This document shows positions 8,834 to 16,631 of a stretch of 64,000 bases of DNA, one piece after another. Origin of the DNA: Panacagrimonas sp052389915 (GTDB lineage Bacteria; Pseudomonadota; Gammaproteobacteria; Nevskiales; Nevskiaceae); the NCBI GenBank assembly GCA_052389915.1, contig JBQTHL010000013.1, positions 80,420 to 144,419 of the forward strand. The letters run 5' to 3'. The notes below the pieces were generated by a model. That model worked only from the letters and a program-made list of their open reading frames with translations. It had not been told where the DNA came from and ran no database searches. A program made the position numbers and the translations under genes. Within the stretch, counting starts at the first letter, position 1. Each line of letters begins with the position of its first letter.

Positions 8834-10190
8834 ACTCTCCACCTCCGCAAAGCTGATCCTCTTCAACAGCGCGATTCTGGCGCTGGGCTTTGCCGTGCTC
8901 CTGGCGACGATGATCTGGCTGGCAGACCGCTTCGGGGCCGATCACGTGATCGAAAACCTGGACGCCGAGGTTCACATCCTGGAGTCCGACTTCGTCGTCG
9001 ATGGACACGAAGGCATCGTTTCACTCATCGGCCTGCGGGTGCAGGCCGAGCGAGCAGATCCGCACCAGATGTATCGCCTCGAAGGCCCCGGCGGGGAAAC
9101 GCTCGCCGGCAATCTTGCGGTCTGGCCGCAGATTGCGGCCGCAGCCGGTGTCGATTTCCGCATGCCCAATCCGATCCGCGCCGACTCCACCGAGGTGCTC
9201 GCCCGCTGGATACGGCTCTCGGACGGCAGCCGCCTGCTGGTGGGTTTCGATCAGCACGAGGTGCAGCAGATGCGCGATGCCCTGAGTCGCGCGGCGCTTT
9301 GGAGCAGCGGCGTCATCTTGCTGGTGTCGCTGGCTGCGGGCCTGCTGCTGACGCGCGCCGCGCTGCGTCCGGTGGAGGCGATCCGCGAGTCCGCGCTGCG
9401 CATCATGGGCGGCGATCTGCGCCATCGCATTCCCATCCGCGGCAGTGGCGACGAGTTCGATCGCCTGGGCAGCGCGCTCAACGCGATGCTCGATCGCATC
9501 GGGCAATTGATCGCCTCGGTCAAGGGCGCCACCGACAACATCGCGCACGATCTGCGCTCGCCGCTCACACGCCATCGCGCGCGCCTCGAAGCCGCGCTGC
9601 GCGAACGGCCGTCGGTCGACGAACTGCCCGCGTGGATCGAGCGCAATCTTGCGGACATCGATCAGGTGCTCGCCACGTTCCAGTCGCTGTTGCGCATTGC
9701 CACCGTCGAGTCGGGCCTGCTCAAGGCGCAGTTCGCACCCTGCGACATCGGCGAGCTGGTACGCGATGCGGTCGATTTCGTCGAGCCGCTAGCGGAAGAA
9801 AAATCACAGCACCTGCTGATCGAGATCGAGCCCGGGCTGTCGCTGCAGGGTCATCGCGACCTGCTGTTCCAGGCGCTGGTGAACCTGCTCGACAACGCGA
9901 TCAAGTACGGGCCACAGGCCGGCGAGGTGCGCGTACTGGCGCGACGGTTCCGCGGCGACGTCGTGATCGAAATTCTCGATCGCGGCCCGGGCATTCCGGA
10001 GGCCGAGCGAGAGCGTGTGTTCGAGCGCCTGTACCGGCTGGATCATTCACGCAACACGGCGGGTCTGGGCCTGGGTCTGTCACTGGTTCAGGTGATCGCG
10101 CAACTGCACAACGGTCACGTGCGATTGACCGATAACGCACCCGGTACCCGCGTACTGCTGCAACTGGGCGAGGGTGCTGCAGCTTCATGA
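8826..10190 (+). CDS. Sensor histidine kinase, partner of the OmpR-type regulator
   Basis: 454 residues from the GTG at 8826, which overlaps the regulator's stop codon; an ATG at 8799 would add nine residues and overlap more. Membrane helix about 9-31, periplasmic sensor about 35-155, second helix about 158-177, HAMP about 178-230, phospho-acceptor His241 in IAHDLRSPL, then an ATPase domain with NLLDNAIKYG, DRGPGIP and GLGLGLSLV. The compact architecture is typical of envelope-stress and cation-sensing kinases. The signal is unknown. Confidence 0.94.
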   Translation: MNKLSTSAKLILFNSAILALGFAVLLATMIWLADRFGADHVIENLDAEVHILESDFVVDGHEGIVSLIGLRVQAERADPHQMYRLEGPGGETLAGNLAVWPQIAAAAGVDFRMPNPIRADSTEVLARWIRLSDGSRLLVGFDQHEVQQMRDALSRAALWSSGVILLVSLAAGLLLTRAALRPVEAIRESALRIMGGDLRHRIPIRGSGDEFDRLGSALNAMLDRIGQLIASVKGATDNIAHDLRSPLTRHRARLEAALRERPSVDELPAWIERNLADIDQVLATFQSLLRIATVESGLLKAQFAPCDIGELVRDAVDFVEPLAEEKSQHLLIEIEPGLSLQGHRDLLFQALVNLLDNAIKYGPQAGEVRVLARRFRGDVVIEILDRGPGIPEAERERVFERLYRLDHSRNTAGLGLGLSLVQVIAQLHNGHVRLTDNAPGTRVLLQLGEGAAAS

Positions 10191-10245
10191 ACGCCGGTTA
10201 ATTGTGTGCGGTAGCCCTCTGCAACAAGTGTTGAAGCAGGTTGCA

Positions 10246-10259
10246 TTGACGCAAGTCAT
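10246..10259. promoter_or_regulatory. Weak FNR/Anr-type box
   Basis: TTGACGCAAGTCAT matches the TTGAY-N4-RTCAA dyad except at the last base. It lies about 180 bases before the LTA-synthase-like gene, in a 241-base space after the kinase gene. Considered only because better examples occur elsewhere in the window. Confidence 0.3.
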
Positions 10260-10431
10260 GGCGCGTTGAATCCACTGAAGCAGCACTACGCGCTGCGCTC
10301 GCAATCCCTGCATCTGGAAGGAGTCCGGCCCGTTCCGGGCTCATGTTCCGGTCGCGGCATCGCCGTTGCGCCTGTTCTTGATCGACCCGTCTAGACACGA
10401 CGGACCCGACCCTGAACATGGACCGCCGTTA

Positions 10432-12432
10432 ATGAACGCGATCACGCACACCGCCAACGCCTCCGCGCCCGCTCACGCCGCCGCAAAAGACTTCACCCAC
10501 GACCTCGCACCCGGTCGCTGGGTCTGGACGCGACCGCTCTGGACCATGGCCGCGATCTACCTGTTGCTGTCGATGACGCTGCGTCTCGGGTTGTGGATTT
10601 TCTTCGGCGTGCATGCCGCGGTTCCCGTTGCGCAACTGCCCGCGATTCTCGGGCTGGGCCTGGTCAATGACGCGATCGAATCGGTTTACCTGTTCATCCC
10701 GCTGTCGCTGTTCCTCGCGCTGGCGCCGGTGCAGAGACGCCGGCGCACGCGCCGTCTGCTCGCGTTCGGCGTGTGGGTGATGCTGGCCGGCATGCTGTTC
10801 ATCACGGCTTCGGAGTATTTCTTCTTCGAGGAATTCGATTCGCGCTTCAACCTGGTGGCGGTCGATTACCTGATCTATCCGACCGAGGTGATCGGCGACA
10901 TCCACGACGAATACCCGCTGGTTCCACTGCTGAGCGCGTTCGCATTCCTGGGTGCGCTCGGTGCCTGGCGCGTGCTGGCGTTTCTCCAGCCCGGTCGCAT
11001 TCTGCGCACGCCACCGCGCGCGTCGCGACTGGGCATGCTGGCGGTGCATGCCGGACTCGTTGTGGCCATCACCGCGACCTGGACCGCGGAGTCGCTCTCG
11101 GTGTTCGACAACCGCGTATCGAATGAGCTGACGGCCAACGGTCCGGCGCGCTTCGTGAGCGCGTTCAACAACAACCACCTCGACTATCCGACGTTCTATC
11201 GCAATGGCGATTCGAAGGAGATGTTGGGGCGCCTGGCCGCGGACCTCGCGCCCGGCGGCGGGCAGTTCGTGAACCTTGCGGGTGGCGATCTGACGCGACG
11301 CTTCGAGGCGAATCCTACGGGCCTCGGTCGCCTCAACGTCGTAATGCTTGTGGAAGAGTCGCTGGGCGCCGAATTCGTCGGCGCCTATGGCAGCACGCGT
11401 GGACTGACGCCGGAGTTCGACGCTCTGGCGAAGGAAGGCATGTTGTTCACGCGCGCGTTCGCCACCGGCACGCGCACGGTGCGTGGACTCGAAGCGCTCA
11501 CTGCCTCGCTGCCGCCGATTCCGAGCGAGTCCATCGTCAAGCGCAAGGGCAACAAGGACATCGCGACTCTCGGCAAGGTGATGAACGGGATGGGCTACCA
11601 GTCCAGCTTTCTATACGGCGGCCATGGCGCGTTCGACAACATGAACCCGTACTTCAGCGGTAACGGGTTTGCGATTTCGGATCGCGCGCAGATCGAGCAC
11701 CCGACCTTCGGCAATGCCTGGGGCGTGTCTGACGAGGATCTGCTGGAGCATGCGCTCGGATATTTCGATACGGCCGCGTCGAAGGGAAAGCCCTTCTTCT
11801 CCGTCATCATGAGTTCGTCCAACCACAAGCCCTTCACCTTTCCGGAGGGCGTGCCGGGCGTGAAACCCCGCGGTGGCGGACGCCGTGCGGGCGTGCTGTA
11901 TGCCGATCACGCCATCGGCCAGTTCATTCGCGGCGCACGCACGCGGCCGTGGTTTGGCGACACGCTGTTCATCATCGTGGCCGACCACGACGCGCGCGTG
12001 TACGGCAAGGCCAACGTGCCGCTGAACACCTACGAAATCCCCTTGCTGTTCTACGCGCCGGGACACATCAAACCGCAGCGCATCGACACGCCCACCAGCC
12101 AGATCGACGTGGGACCGACGGCGCTGGGCCTGCTGGGTCTGGCCTACCAGGCACCATTCTTCGGCCAGGATGTTTTGAAGTGGCCGGCGAATGTGCCGCG
12201 CACGCTGCTGTTCAATCACAACCACGACGTGGCGGCGTTGCGCGACGACAAGCTGTGCATTCTCGGCCTGCGCAAGACCGTGCGCTGCGAGCACTACGAG
12301 CGCACACCCGGTGCGCCCAGCGAGCAGACCACGCACTTCGCGCCGGCCGTGGACGATCCCGCGCTGATCGATCTGGCGACGGCTTATTACCAGACCGCCT
12401 ACGAGCAGTTCACGCAGCGGCGTTATCGCTGA
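10432..12432 (+). CDS. LTA-synthase/phosphoethanolamine-transferase-like inner-membrane enzyme
   Basis: 666 residues. Five predicted N-terminal membrane helices (about 35-60, 70-97, 108-125, 162-187, 200-218) precede a periplasmic sulfatase/alkaline-phosphatase-fold domain. Seen residues: Glu in MLVEES (about 308) for metal binding, the nucleophile region ATGTRTVRG with Thr349 as likely nucleophile, and IVADHDARVYG carrying the Asp-His metal ligands. Such enzymes move phosphoglycerol or phosphoethanolamine from phospholipid onto a periplasmic acceptor (glycan, lipid A). The start at 10432 is chosen because residues upstream of it look non-coding. It follows a two-component system and is followed 18 bases later by the PAP2/BamA fusion, suggesting a lipid or LPS remodelling unit. 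Confidence 0.88.
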   Translation: MNAITHTANASAPAHAAAKDFTHDLAPGRWVWTRPLWTMAAIYLLLSMTLRLGLWIFFGVHAAVPVAQLPAILGLGLVNDAIESVYLFIPLSLFLALAPVQRRRRTRRLLAFGVWVMLAGMLFITASEYFFFEEFDSRFNLVAVDYLIYPTEVIGDIHDEYPLVPLLSAFAFLGALGAWRVLAFLQPGRILRTPPRASRLGMLAVHAGLVVAITATWTAESLSVFDNRVSNELTANGPARFVSAFNNNHLDYPTFYRNGDSKEMLGRLAADLAPGGGQFVNLAGGDLTRRFEANPTGLGRLNVVMLVEESLGAEFVGAYGSTRGLTPEFDALAKEGMLFTRAFATGTRTVRGLEALTASLPPIPSESIVKRKGNKDIATLGKVMNGMGYQSSFLYGGHGAFDNMNPYFSGNGFAISDRAQIEHPTFGNAWGVSDEDLLEHALGYFDTAASKGKPFFSVIMSSSNHKPFTFPEGVPGVKPRGGGRRAGVLYADHAIGQFIRGARTRPWFGDTLFIIVADHDARVYGKANVPLNTYEIPLLFYAPGHIKPQRIDTPTSQIDVGPTALGLLGLAYQAPFFGQDVLKWPANVPRTLLFNHNHDVAALRDDKLCILGLRKTVRCEHYERTPGAPSEQTTHFAPAVDDPALIDLATAYYQTAYEQFTQRRYR

Positions 12433-12450
12433 ACCTGGCTGGAGCTCCCT

Positions 12451-14625
12451 GTGGAAATCGGTAGTGGTGAGGTGGCGATCCGGGAAACGGCCGCGCCGTT
12501 TCCGGCCTTCGGTCGCAGTGCGCTGGCGCTGTTGGCATTGGCCTTGTTGTGCGATCTGAGCGCGCTGGATCGCAAGGTCGCGGCCTACTTCTTCGACCCG
12601 GCGCTCGGCGAATTTCCGGCGCGCCACGCGTTCTGGGCGGAAGAGGGTTTGCATCGCGGCGGCATCTGGCTGGTGGCGCTGGTCGCGCTGTCCACGCTGG
12701 CGCTGCTCATCGCATCGCTGCGCGTCGCGCGTCTGCGTCCTTACCGGCGCGAGGCCGCTTACGTGCTGGCCTGCATCGCGCTGAGCACGGGTAGCGTCGC
12801 CATTCTCAAGCAGTCCACCAACGTCGATTGCCCCTGGGATGTGAGCGACTACGGCGGATCCAACACCTACGCGCACGTGTTCCAGGCCAAGCCCGAGGGC
12901 AGCGTTCCCAACCACTGCTTTCCGGGCGCGCATTCGTCAGGCGGTTTTTCCCTGCTCGCGATTGCCTTCGTGCTGGCGGCGCGGCGCCATCGTCACGCGC
13001 GCGCGGTGCTGCTCGCGGGTTTCGCGCTGGGTCTGGGTTACGCGGTAACGCAGTGGGCGAGGGGAGCGCATTTTCCTTCGCACGATTTGTGGAGCGCCGT
13101 CGTTGCCTGGAGTGTTTCGTCCTTGTTGGCGCGCGCAATGCTGCTGTCGCGGGCATGGCCCGCTTTCATCGAACAAGAATCCGACAAGCCTCGTGTAGGA
13201 GGGGCGCAAGCCCCGACAGGCGCTCGCAATACGACCCCAGTCTCGGGCTTCAAAGCGCCTGTCGGGGCTGACGCCCCTCCTACAGTTTGCTCCACGACTA
13301 CGGCGCGATTCGCGCTGATAGCTCCTGCGAGCAAGGCTCTGCGTAGGAGCGGGCCATGCCCACGACAGTTCGCCGTTCTGCTGCTCGCGCTTCCGATCTT
13401 TTATCCGCACCCGGCCGAGGCATCCGAAACCCCGCTCATCCGCGAAATCGTCTTCCGCGGAAACGACGTGACCTTGCCCGAAGTCATGTTGCGCGAAATG
13501 TCCATCGCACCCGGTCAGCCGGCCGATGACGATGCCATCGAGCGCAGCCGCCAATCCATTCAGAACCTTGGGCTCTTCCGTTCGGTGAAGGCGACGCAGG
13601 AGCCGTTCGATGGCGGCGTGCGGGTGGTCTTCACCGTGCGCGAAAAATGGTATCTGCTTCCCTACCCACGGCTGTCGGCCAACACCGACGGCCAGAACTC
13701 CGTCGGCGCCGAGCTGCGCTGGAACAACATCGGTGGCCGCAACCAGAGCCTGCGTGCCTTGGTCAGCAGCTCCGATCGCCAGGACGAAGGCCGTGGCCGT
13801 CAGCTCAGCTTTCTCGCGAGCTATCGCGTGCCCTTCGTTTTCGACTCGCCGTACACACTGGATTTCTCCGGCTCGCATGCGACGACGCCGGTGGAGCCCG
13901 AATTCGAAGGCATGCCCGAATACGACGAGAGCATCGATGAGGCGCAGTTCGTCGTGAGTCGCAAGTTCGGGCTCAAGGGCGCCGCCAGCCAGGGCTGGAA
14001 TGCGGGCAGCGGCCTGCTGTGGCGGCATGAAGACACTTCCGGCGTGGGCGCACCCGACCCCTACGGCGACGCCTACGCCGCGCTCGCGCAGATCGGCTAC
14101 AAGCACGTGCAGGATCGCATCCACAGCGAGACCGGAACACGCTTCTCCACGCGCTTCGAAATCGCCGACCAGAAGCAGGGTTCCGATTACAGGTACTCGC
14201 GCCTCACCGCCAACTACAAGCGTTCCATCGCGCTCGGCAGCCTGCCGCATCAGACCTTGGAGTGGGGCGCGGAACTGGGCAACTCCAACAACGGACCGCC
14301 CAACAAGGAATGGGACTTCTCGCTCGGCGGCACCAACGGCCTGCGCGGCTATCAGCGCAACAGCTTCCAGGGCGACTTCTATTACCTGGCCAGCGCCACT
14401 TACCTGCGCCCTTTGCACTGGGACTGGTTGCGCCTGGTGGCCGGCGTGGAAGCCGGCAACATCTACGCCGATGCCGACCAGGTGAACACGCAAGTGCGCT
14501 GGAGCTTCAACGCAGGGCTGCGCGTGCGCGCGACCTGGCTGGTCAACATCGAGTTCGATGCCGGCATCGCCCTGCCGCTCGACGACGACAGCGGGCGCAT
14601 TTACGGAAGTCGCAGCGGGTTCTAG
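12451..14625 (+). CDS. PAP2 phosphatase fused in frame to a BamA/TamA-family barrel
   Basis: One uninterrupted frame of 724 residues from a GTG with GGAG at 12441-12444. Residues about 20-235 form a multi-helix PAP2 lipid phosphatase with the three signature blocks: KQSTNVDCPW (120-129), NHCFPGAHSSGG (154-165) and RGAHFPSHD (204-212). Residues about 245-305 are encoded largely by REP palindromes. Residues about 296-324 look like a signal peptide (KALRR, hydrophobic core AVLLLALPIFY, cleavage PAEA-SE). Residues about 328-400 fit one POTRA domain and the rest a 16-strand D15-type barrel (LGGTNGLRGYQ), ending in Phe. There is no ATG, GTG or TTG in frame that would start the barrel separately. 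The PAP2 half would sit in the inner membrane with its C-terminus cytoplasmic, so the second segment could be exported and cut by signal peptidase. Confidence 0.85.
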   Translation: MEIGSGEVAIRETAAPFPAFGRSALALLALALLCDLSALDRKVAAYFFDPALGEFPARHAFWAEEGLHRGGIWLVALVALSTLALLIASLRVARLRPYRREAAYVLACIALSTGSVAILKQSTNVDCPWDVSDYGGSNTYAHVFQAKPEGSVPNHCFPGAHSSGGFSLLAIAFVLAARRHRHARAVLLAGFALGLGYAVTQWARGAHFPSHDLWSAVVAWSVSSLLARAMLLSRAWPAFIEQESDKPRVGGAQAPTGARNTTPVSGFKAPVGADAPPTVCSTTTARFALIAPASKALRRSGPCPRQFAVLLLALPIFYPHPAEASETPLIREIVFRGNDVTLPEVMLREMSIAPGQPADDDAIERSRQSIQNLGLFRSVKATQEPFDGGVRVVFTVREKWYLLPYPRLSANTDGQNSVGAELRWNNIGGRNQSLRALVSSSDRQDEGRGRQLSFLASYRVPFVFDSPYTLDFSGSHATTPVEPEFEGMPEYDESIDEAQFVVSRKFGLKGAASQGWNAGSGLLWRHEDTSGVGAPDPYGDAYAALAQIGYKHVQDRIHSETGTRFSTRFEIADQKQGSDYRYSRLTANYKRSIALGSLPHQTLEWGAELGNSNNGPPNKEWDFSLGGTNGLRGYQRNSFQGDFYYLASATYLRPLHWDWLRLVAGVEAGNIYADADQVNTQVRWSFNAGLRVRATWLVNIEFDAGIALPLDDDSGRIYGSRSGF
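13195..13283. repeat. Paired inverted REP elements inside the PAP2/BamA frame
   Basis: Two 30-base arms, 13195-13224 and 13254-13283, are near-perfect reverse complements. Each begins or ends with GTAGGAGGGGCG and carries its own small hairpin (GGGGC/GCCCC). The arrangement is that of a REP doublet (BIME-like). It is translated in frame as Gly/Ala/Pro-rich linker. Confidence 0.85.
13342..13365 (+). repeat. Single REP-like element
   Basis: GTAGGAGCGGGCCATGCCCA followed by CGAC: the GTAGGAGC head and GGGC/GCCC stem typical of a REP half. It encodes RRSGPCPR, the basic stretch just before the internal signal-peptide-like core of the fusion protein. Confidence 0.7.
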
Positions 14626-14670
14626 AACTTGTCCAAAAACCTACTGCGCTCGGCATTTTGGACAGGTTCT
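14624..14670. repeat. 15-bp inverted repeat after the fusion gene
   Basis: AGAACTTGTCCAAAA (14624-14638) and TTTTGGACAGGTTCT (14656-14670) are inverted copies with one mismatch, separated by 17 bases. The left arm overlaps the stop codon of the fusion gene. It could act as a terminator stem or be a remnant of mobile-element ends. Confidence 0.6.
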
Positions 14671-14980
14671 TAGATTTTGCGGCTGGATCGAGCTTTCGAA
14701 GGACGTCCCGATGAACCCAATGCTGTACCCCTTCTTCGCGTAGATAACGCTCGGCGTCTGCACCGCGAAGCAAAGCGATGGTGGAATGAGCGCCGGCGTC
14801 GCTGCAACATGACCGCTGTGGTGTCGGGCACCAGTTCGCCAAACTTGGACAAGCCCGCTGCGGCTGAGCCCGCGATCCGGGAGGGGCACCAGAATCAGGC
14901 GCGCGGGATCGTCGGCGACTCGCGGACGTACCCGCCTCCCACCCGATGTACAGGCCCGGGCAAGTCGCCGCGTGATCCTG
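14671..14980. other. Degenerate spacer between convergent genes
   Basis: About 310 bases between the fusion gene and the Big_9-like gene. Several short frames cross it, but none has family signatures or a good start. The last part (14861-14937) is a decayed copy of the nearby S8 gene. The rest may be debris from the same duplication. Confidence 0.5.
14861..14937 (-). pseudogene. Duplicated fragment of the S8 peptidase gene 5' region
   Basis: This stretch aligns with 17761-17836 with only scattered differences and one or two single-base indels, in the same orientation. On the minus strand it translates as VADDPARLILVPLPDRGLS, matching VADDPARLILVSFPDRGLS of the S8 lipoprotein (about residues 33-51), and then diverges. 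It has no start, signal peptide or catalytic domain, so it is a remnant left by duplication or rearrangement. Confidence 0.8.
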
Positions 14981-16426
14981 CTACTTCAGGCTACCGCTCA
15001 GATCGAGCGTCACCGAGGCCTGATCGCAGTTGGCCGGGGCCGCGCGCTCGCAGATCCGGTAGATGAACGAGCTGAGACCCGAAGAGGTCTTGGCCGCCAC
15101 CGTCACCGCGCCGGTGGTCAGGTTGAGCTTGACGCCCTTGATCGGGGCGGTGACCAGGCTCAGCGCGACCTTCGCCGTCTTCGCGACGGCGCCGCCGAAC
15201 CGGTCGTTGCCCAGCACGCTGGCGATGGCGGTGTTGGCCACTTTCGATGAGGCGCGCGCCGAATCATTCACCGCATCGATCAGATACGGCGCGACCCCGA
15301 CGGTCACGCTGGCCTCGTCGCAGTTGGCGGGGTTGGCGCGTTCGCAGATGCGGTACACCAGCAGGTAGGAGCCCAGCGCCGCGCCTTGCGCCACATCGAC
15401 CGACCCATCGTCGAGGTCCAGGGTGATCGCCGGATTGGTCGAGGACACCAGGCTCAGGACCACGTTGGCGGTGTTCGCAGGTCCGCTGCCCAACCGGTCG
15501 TTGGCGAGCACGTTGAGGACCGCGCTGCCGCCCGACGAATGCGAGGCGGTGCCGGCGTCGTTGTTGGCGACGATGGCGTAGCCCGGCACGTTCACGCTCA
15601 CTGCGGCTTCGTCGCATCGGGTCGGATCGGTCAGCGCGCAGATGCGGTACAGCAGCGTGTGCACCCCGGCCGGGACGCCCGCCGCCACATCCACCGAGCC
15701 GTCGTTCAGGTCCAGCATGACGCTGCTGCTGGTGGTGTCTATCTGGGCGAGCACGACGTTGGCCGTGGTCGCGGGCGCGCCGTCCATGCGGTCGTTGGCG
15801 AGCACGCTGGCCAGCGCCTGGCCGCCGGCCGGCGAAGACACCAGTCCGAAGTCGTCATAGGCCATGGGATTGCCGCTGCCCAGGCCGGTGGCGCGCCACA
15901 GGAATACGCCGGTCTCGGTGACCGCGGCGGGATTCGCGACGGGACCCACGCCGAAGCCGCCGGAGACCGACACTGGCGTGATGCTGGCGGAGACCGAGCC
16001 CAGGGTCGGCACACGGTCGGAGCCCACGGTCGAGGTCCAGCCTGCCGCGTACTGGCTCGTCGAGTAGGTCAGGAACGTCGCGAACGTCGGACGCATGGCG
16101 GCCAGGAAGGCGTCGGCATAAAAGAAGTGCTCGAAGCCGCCGACGCCGGTGGCGGTCGCCATGGCCGGATCGTAGGTGCTGAAGAACGTCTGCACCTGGT
16201 CCTGGGTGGCCCACACCCAGTCGTTCAGATTCCAGGGGCCAATGGCGCCGCTGCACGGCGTCACGCCGTCCTGCGGGCAGAGTTGCGCGGCCTGCGCCGG
16301 GGTCATGCCCTCGATTTCGGTCAACTGGCGCGACAGCTTGCCGTGGCCGTCGTCGACCGGAGCGACCGCGAGGCCGGCGGTGCTCACCATCGACAGCGCC
16401 GCACACAGCGACACGCGCAACATCAT
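14981..16426 (-). CDS. Secreted protein with three Big_9/cadherin-like repeats
   Basis: 481 residues with a signal peptide (cleavage near GLA-VA at about 20-22). Residues about 23-185 form a domain I do not recognise, with a Cys pair (LCPQDGVTPC) and the segment GVGGFEHFFYADAF. Residues about 186-280, 285-379 and 386-477 are three tandem repeats, each with a VLANDR-like motif near the start and LLYRICERANPANCDEA-like ends, so each carries two Cys that may form a disulfide. This pattern fits bacterial Ig-like (Big_9) or cadherin-like folds, common in extracellular adhesins. It lies 193 bases after the S8 gene on the same strand and may be part of that regulon. No sorting signal or membrane anchor was seen. 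Confidence 0.75.
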   Translation of the reverse strand: MMLRVSLCAALSMVSTAGLAVAPVDDGHGKLSRQLTEIEGMTPAQAAQLCPQDGVTPCSGAIGPWNLNDWVWATQDQVQTFFSTYDPAMATATGVGGFEHFFYADAFLAAMRPTFATFLTYSTSQYAAGWTSTVGSDRVPTLGSVSASITPVSVSGGFGVGPVANPAAVTETGVFLWRATGLGSGNPMAYDDFGLVSSPAGGQALASVLANDRMDGAPATTANVVLAQIDTTSSSVMLDLNDGSVDVAAGVPAGVHTLLYRICALTDPTRCDEAAVSVNVPGYAIVANNDAGTASHSSGGSAVLNVLANDRLGSGPANTANVVLSLVSSTNPAITLDLDDGSVDVAQGAALGSYLLVYRICERANPANCDEASVTVGVAPYLIDAVNDSARASSKVANTAIASVLGNDRFGGAVAKTAKVALSLVTAPIKGVKLNLTTGAVTVAAKTSSGLSSFIYRICERAAPANCDQASVTLDLSGSLK

Positions 16427-16517
16427 TTTTTTATGGTCCCGATCTCCTGTCCCCTCAAGTCACGACCGGCTGGATCGCGATGCAGGCACGCCGGCCCCAG
16501 GACCGTCTTGCAGTACT

Positions 16518-16549
16518 GGATGCGGCGCTGGGAGAGAAAAGTTCATTCC
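16518..16549 (-). promoter_or_regulatory. Possible ECF-type promoter ahead of the Big_9-like gene
   Basis: On the minus strand GGAATGAAC (16549-16541) is followed, after 16 bases, by CGCATCC (16524-16518). GGAA-type -35 elements and CG-rich -10 elements are usual for ECF sigma factors, and an ECF gene lies nearby. The spacing from GGAA itself is longer than usual and I found no second copy, so this is tentative. Confidence 0.3.
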
Positions 16550-16609
16550 ACCGCAGAAATTTTTCCGTCGTCGGTGGATATCGGGACCCCCGACCTCGTT
16601 TTTATGCCA

Positions 16610-16631
16610 GTCGCGCGCTTCAGCGCGCGAC
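16610..16631. terminator. GC-rich hairpin at the S8 stop codon
   Basis: GTCGCGCGC (16610-16618) and GCGCGCGAC (16623-16631) form a perfect 9-bp stem with a TTCA loop, overlapping the S8 stop codon. No U-run follows in either direction, so it may stabilise the 3' end or reduce read-through rather than terminate efficiently. Confidence 0.45.
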
